DNA of 8,123 nucleotides, from NCBI GenBank assembly GCA_003222935.1, contig QHXL01000278.1:1-8123 (forward strand). Direction: 5' to 3'. Shown in pieces: positions 5,342 to 8,123 of the stretch. The notes under the pieces are model-generated. The model was not told the origin of the DNA. It saw nothing but the letters and a program-made list of their open reading frames with translations, and made no database searches. Positions within the stretch are counted from its first letter, which is position 1. The number at the start of each line of letters is the position of its first letter. The stretch is from Acidobacteriota bacterium. GTDB taxonomy: Bacteria > Acidobacteriota > Blastocatellia > Pyrinomonadales > Pyrinomonadaceae. The position numbers and the translations under genes are program-made.

Positions 5342-6720
5342 TACGCGTGCTGTACCGCTTGTACCAACCTGGTCAGCGTATCCTTCGCGTCGCCGTACAG
5401 CATGCCCGTTACAGGTTTAAAAAACAAAGGGTTCTCAAGGCCCGAGAAGCCTTTGCCCTGTCCCCGTTTCAAAACGATGACCGATTTCGATCTGTCGACA
5501 TCAAGAATGGGCATCCCGGCTATGGGACTGCTCGGGTTTTCCCGCGCGTCAGGATTAACGACGTCATTTGCGCCTACGACAACTGCGACATCGGTCGTTG
5601 GAAACTCCGGATTAATCTGTTCCAACTCGTAAAGCGATGAATACGGAACGTTCGCTTCCGCCAACAACACATTCATGTGACCTGGCATTCGACCGGCAAC
5701 CGGATGGATGCCGTATTTCACCGTAACGCCACGTTTTTCCAGAATGTCTGCAAGTTCGCGAACGGCGTGCTGTGCCTGTGCGGTGGCCAAACCATAACCG
5801 GGTACAAAGACGACTTTGTTTGCATACGCCAACTGCGTGGCGACGTCTTCCAAACTCACTTCACGCATCGATCCTTCTTGCGCGCCACCAATTGCCGCGG
5901 AGGGTGATGCGCTACCGAACGCGCCAAACAAAACGTTGGTCATCGAACGATTCATCGCCCGGCACATCAGGATCGAAAGTATGAATCCGGAGAATCCATC
6001 GAGCGTGCCCGCGATGATCAGCACTTTGTTGTTGAGTACGAACCCTGTCGCAGCCGATGCGAGTCCTGCGTATGAGTTCAATAACGACATCACGACAGGC
6101 ATGTCGGCTGAACCGATGGGCATCACCAGAAGTAATCCAAAAATGAATGCCAGGCCGACCATCGTAAAGAACAGAGGCATCGAGCCGGGCATAACGATCA
6201 GGTATAGAAAGATTCCGATCGTGACCGTCAGCAACACCATGTTGAAGACGTTCTGACCCTTGTAGGTCACGGGCGTTCCACGAACCAGGCCTTGTAGTTT
6301 GGCGAAGGCGAGCAGGCTGCCTGTCGTGGTGAGTGCGCCCAACATGACTTCGAAACCGAGCGCGCCCATGGTGATTCGATCAAGGTGTCCGCCGTCTTTG
6401 TAAAATTCGGAGATACCAACGAGCGCGGCGGCAAAAGCGCCAAAGGCATGCGACAACGCAGTTCGCTGCGGCATTGCCGTCATTGGTACCCAAAGACCCA
6501 TGGCGAGTCCGACGAGTGAACCGATAACCAGACCAGTGATGATCCAGGTGAAGGTTATGATCTCGTGGTGCATCAGCGTGCCGATGATGGCCATCAACAT
6601 GCCAAACTCGGCGAGATGCATTCCACGTTTCGCAGTCTCGGGATGACTCATCCCTTTCAATCCGAGGATGAAAAGGATCGACGCAAGTAGGTAGCTTAGT
6701 TCTATGAAGTAGGTTCGCAC
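5341..6720 (-). CDS. pntB: NAD(P) transhydrogenase subunit beta
   Basis: This is the NADP(H)-binding and proton-channel subunit of the inner-membrane transhydrogenase, which uses proton influx to drive hydride transfer from NADH to NADP+. Its 459 residues compare with about 462 in E. coli. The N-terminal two-fifths hold multiple membrane helices (residues about 5-255). His91 in LSHAFGAFAAALVG aligns with the channel histidine of E. coli PntB; Asp206 and Asn215 (ADMPVVMSLLNSYAG) match its conserved Asp and Asn. The C-terminal domain III (about 290-459) shows FVPGYGLATAQAQHAV at 305-320, HPVAGRMPGHMNVLLAEA at 339-356, GANDVVNPDA at 383-392 and KRGQGKGFSG at 418-427, all NADP-site motifs. The start is GTG: the protein aligns from MRTYFIELSYLLAS, and no ATG lies between it and the upstream in-frame TAA. 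No clear Shine-Dalgarno is present. It is the third pnt gene in transcription order, 220 nt after pntAB, with a long inverted repeat in the gap. Confidence 0.97.
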   Translation of the reverse strand: MRTYFIELSYLLASILFILGLKGMSHPETAKRGMHLAEFGMLMAIIGTLMHHEIITFTWIITGLVIGSLVGLAMGLWVPMTAMPQRTALSHAFGAFAAALVGISEFYKDGGHLDRITMGALGFEVMLGALTTTGSLLAFAKLQGLVRGTPVTYKGQNVFNMVLLTVTIGIFLYLIVMPGSMPLFFTMVGLAFIFGLLLVMPIGSADMPVVMSLLNSYAGLASAATGFVLNNKVLIIAGTLDGFSGFILSILMCRAMNRSMTNVLFGAFGSASPSAAIGGAQEGSMREVSLEDVATQLAYANKVVFVPGYGLATAQAQHAVRELADILEKRGVTVKYGIHPVAGRMPGHMNVLLAEANVPYSSLYELEQINPEFPTTDVAVVVGANDVVNPDARENPSSPIAGMPILDVDRSKSVIVLKRGQGKGFSGLENPLFFKPVTGMLYGDAKDTLTRLVQAVQHA

Positions 6721-6768
6721 TTTGTTCGTCGAGATCAGTAAATAGAGCTGGGGTTCGTGGTCGAATTA

Positions 6769-6911
6769 TCATTGATCATTTTTCATATCTCATTTGTCAC
6801 TTTTAAGAAGCGCATCTTCTATTTGCGGAACCTCACTTCGGTTATCTCCTTAGAACTCAAGATAGTCCGTTCTTAAGAAATGAAAAATGAGATATGACCA
6901 ATGACCAATGA
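6769..6911. repeat. Long AT-rich inverted repeat between pntAB and pntB
   Basis: The left arm (6769-6807) and the reverse complement of the right arm (6872-6911) are each about 39-40 nt and match apart from about six substitutions and one 1-nt indel. Both contain TCATATCTCATTT and end in TTAAG. The outer half is built from TCATTG/TCATTT units, which gives it a short-period look. The 64-nt loop (6808-6871) has no ORF and no obvious match to the arms. The right arm ends 29 nt downstream of the pntAB stop, and the left arm ends 48 nt before the pntB start codon. It may be a MITE or REP-like insertion, or an mRNA processing or attenuation structure within the operon. Confidence 0.85.
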
Positions 6912-6940
6912 GTCGACCAATACGTCTTTTCCGTAACGGT

Positions 6941-7228
6941 TCATTTACGACGTTTGAACATTCGAAGCATCCGATCAGTGATAACGAATCCGCCCACGAC
7001 ATTGGTCGTTGCACAGACCACGGCGACAAAACCAAGAATGGTGCTTACCGTGTTGTAATTTGCGCCGGCAGTGACGACCGAACCAACTAACGAGATGCCT
7101 GAAATCGCGTTCGTTGCCGACATCAAGGGAGTGTGTAGCAAGGGCGGCACTCGCGAGATCACCAGGTAGCCAAGAAATGCAGCGAGCGCGAAAACATAAA
7201 GCGCAGAGATCAATGTTTCAGCAGACAT
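6941..7228 (-). CDS. pntAB: NAD(P) transhydrogenase subunit alpha, membrane part (alpha-2)
   Basis: A 95-residue membrane subunit equal to the C-terminal membrane domain of single-chain PntA, as in split three-gene systems such as Rhodospirillum rubrum. Three hydrophobic helices are visible at residues about 6-26, 36-55 and 62-84. The conserved HTPLMSATNAISGI loop-helix at 32-45 and the VVGGFVITDRMLRMFKRR end at 77-94 identify the family. The protein assembles with PntB to form the proton-conducting domain, while PntAA docks from the cytoplasm. GGAG followed by 8 nt precedes the ATG (minus strand, 7226-7228), a good ribosome site. It is 129 nt downstream of pntAA, with a GC-rich inverted repeat between them. 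Confidence 0.96.
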   Translation of the reverse strand: MSAETLISALYVFALAAFLGYLVISRVPPLLHTPLMSATNAISGISLVGSVVTAGANYNTVSTILGFVAVVCATTNVVGGFVITDRMLRMFKRRK

Positions 7229-7264
7229 CTATTTCACTCCATTCACTAATCGAACCCTCCTGCC

Positions 7265-7346
7265 GGGACCGCAGGCGTCCCCGCCTGCAGCGTTAGCCAC
7301 CAAGACCAGGGAGGTTAAAACGGCAGGCGAGGACGCCTGCGGTCCC
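7265..7346. repeat. GC-rich nested inverted repeat between pntAA and pntAB
   Basis: The 24-nt arm 7265-7288 (begins GGGACCGCAGGCGTCC) and the arm 7323-7346 (ends CGCCTGCGGTCCC) are reverse complements with one mismatch, separated by 34 nt. Each arm also has its own hairpin, GCAGGCG/CGCCTGC with a 4-nt loop (7271-7288 and 7323-7340). The RNA can thus form either one long stem or two small ones. It begins 11 nt behind the pntAA stop codon, without a T tract on the minus strand. The look is that of a REP-type repeat. Confidence 0.88.
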
Positions 7347-7357
7347 AGCAACAGGTA

Positions 7358-8123
7358 CTACGAAAGCAAGGCCGCCACTCTTTTATTCACAACCACACCC
7401 TGGTGCGTAACGCAAGATGGTCCAACTACGTCGTCGCTCATATCTATTTGCAGTTCGCCATCTTTAATCATCGGAGTCAGAAAAGCCGTGATGTTCCGCG
7501 AATACAACTGACTGGCGTGAACGGGCACGGTCGCTGCGAGATTTGTTGGTGCGATGATGGTGACTCCATTACGCTCGACTGTCTCATCAGCCTTTGTCAA
7601 TGCGCAGTTGCCGCCAGTTGCACCAGCGAGATCGATCACCATCGTTCCACGCCTCATACCGTTAACTGCTTCTTCGGTGATCAGGAGCGGAGCACGCCGA
7701 CCGGGAACCTGAGCGGTTGTGATAATGATGTCGGTAGTCTTTGCGTGTTCGGCAATCAATGCGCGCCCGCGGTCCATCGCCTCATCCGAGAGTTCGACGG
7801 CGTAACCACCAGCATCTTCGGTTTTGATCCCGCCGAGATCGACTTCAAGAAATGTGGCCCCGAGCGACTTCACTTGTTCACCAGCCGCAGCCCGCACGTC
7901 GTAACTCGAGACAACAGCACCCAGTCGTCGAGCTGTCGCGATTGCTTGCAGCCCCGCGACGCCCGCCCCGAGAACTAGAACTTTTGCCGGCGGCACAGTA
8001 CCGGCTGCGGTCATCAGCAACGGGAACATTCGAGGAATTTGTGCGGCGCCTATGATTACAGCTTTGTAACCGGCGACCGTCGCCATCGATGAAAGTGCAT
8101 CCATCGACTGCGCGCGAGTGATA
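7358..8123 (-). CDS. pntAA: NAD(P) transhydrogenase subunit alpha, NAD-binding part (alpha-1), 5' end off the right edge
   Basis: The frame is open to position 8123. The ATG at 8102-8104 is internal, because upstream codons read ITRAQS, continuing the conserved RAQSMDALSS motif. The window therefore holds the last 254 residues of a protein usually about 370-390 long. This is the soluble NAD(H)-binding domain I. Counting from the first visible residue, the Rossmann fingerprint GAGVAGLQA lies at 52-60, with the acidic residue ending the second strand in SSYDVR (Asp75). GGYAVELSDEAMDRG follows at 105-119, AQVPGRRAPLLIT at 137-149, and the mobile loop APTNLAATVPVHASQLYSRN at 191-210, whose Tyr207 covers bound nucleotide in known structures. 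The chain ends in TAG just after a VVVNKRVAALLS tail, with no membrane segments, confirming that alpha is split here with pntAB encoding the rest. It is the first visible gene of the operon; its promoter lies beyond the window. Confidence 0.96.
   Translation of the reverse strand, partial: ITRAQSMDALSSMATVAGYKAVIIGAAQIPRMFPLLMTAAGTVPPAKVLVLGAGVAGLQAIATARRLGAVVSSYDVRAAAGEQVKSLGATFLEVDLGGIKTEDAGGYAVELSDEAMDRGRALIAEHAKTTDIIITTAQVPGRRAPLLITEEAVNGMRRGTMVIDLAGATGGNCALTKADETVERNGVTIIAPTNLAATVPVHASQLYSRNITAFLTPMIKDGELQIDMSDDVVGPSCVTHQGVVVNKRVAALLS

Noticed and set aside
5816..6256. Plus-strand 146-residue frame opposite pntB
   Set aside because: PntB is unmistakable on the other strand; this is a shadow of its membrane-helix codons.
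7403..7978. Plus-strand 191-residue frame opposite pntAA
   Set aside because: The motif-rich PntAA domain occupies the minus strand, and the plus frame is Cys/Arg/Ser-rich with no family features.
7358..8104. Internal ATG at 8102-8104 as the true pntAA start
   Set aside because: The frame stays open to the window edge and the codons before it encode the conserved RAQS part of the RAQSMDALSS motif; starting there would also delete part of the NAD-binding domain.

Overview
The window is an ordinary bacterial chromosome segment of about 50% GC with mostly housekeeping and envelope genes. No phage, plasmid, CRISPR, tRNA or rRNA features are visible. Secreted proteins of unknown function, a PA-domain M28 peptidase, a TPM-domain protein and short palindromic repeats filling the spacers suggest Acidobacteriota, perhaps Blastocatellia. 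That placement is an inference from gene style and was not tested by any search.

Left part (1-2532). A minus-strand gene runs off the left edge. It encodes a secreted or membrane-anchored TPM-domain (YgcG-like) protein with a long Pro/Lys/Glu-rich linker. It is transcribed divergently from a plus-strand gene for a 178-residue protein I do not recognise. Next comes a plus-strand gene for a small secreted protein with DNRYP repeats, closed by a strong hairpin at 2500-2532.

Middle (2533-5216). Three copies of a ~28-bp repeat, one inverted and two tandem, lie between that hairpin and rsmI, which encodes the 16S rRNA C1402 2'-O-methyltransferase. The last copy supplies a promoter-like -35/-10 pair directly in front of the rsmI ATG. 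rsmI converges with a minus-strand secreted M28 zinc peptidase gene, and their stop codons overlap.

Right part (5217-8123). A minus-strand cluster encodes the proton-translocating NAD(P) transhydrogenase in three-gene form: pntAA (cut by the right edge), pntAB and pntB, in transcription order. Together they form an inner-membrane complex that couples the proton gradient to hydride transfer from NADH to NADP+. The most unusual feature is in the spacers. Each of the three gaps (pntAA-pntAB, pntAB-pntB, pntB-M28) holds a different paired inverted repeat placed 0-30 nt behind the preceding stop codon. With the repeats ahead of rsmI, four unrelated short repeat families occur within 5 kb. I found no convincing undescribed multi-gene system; the repeat-laden spacers are the best lead.
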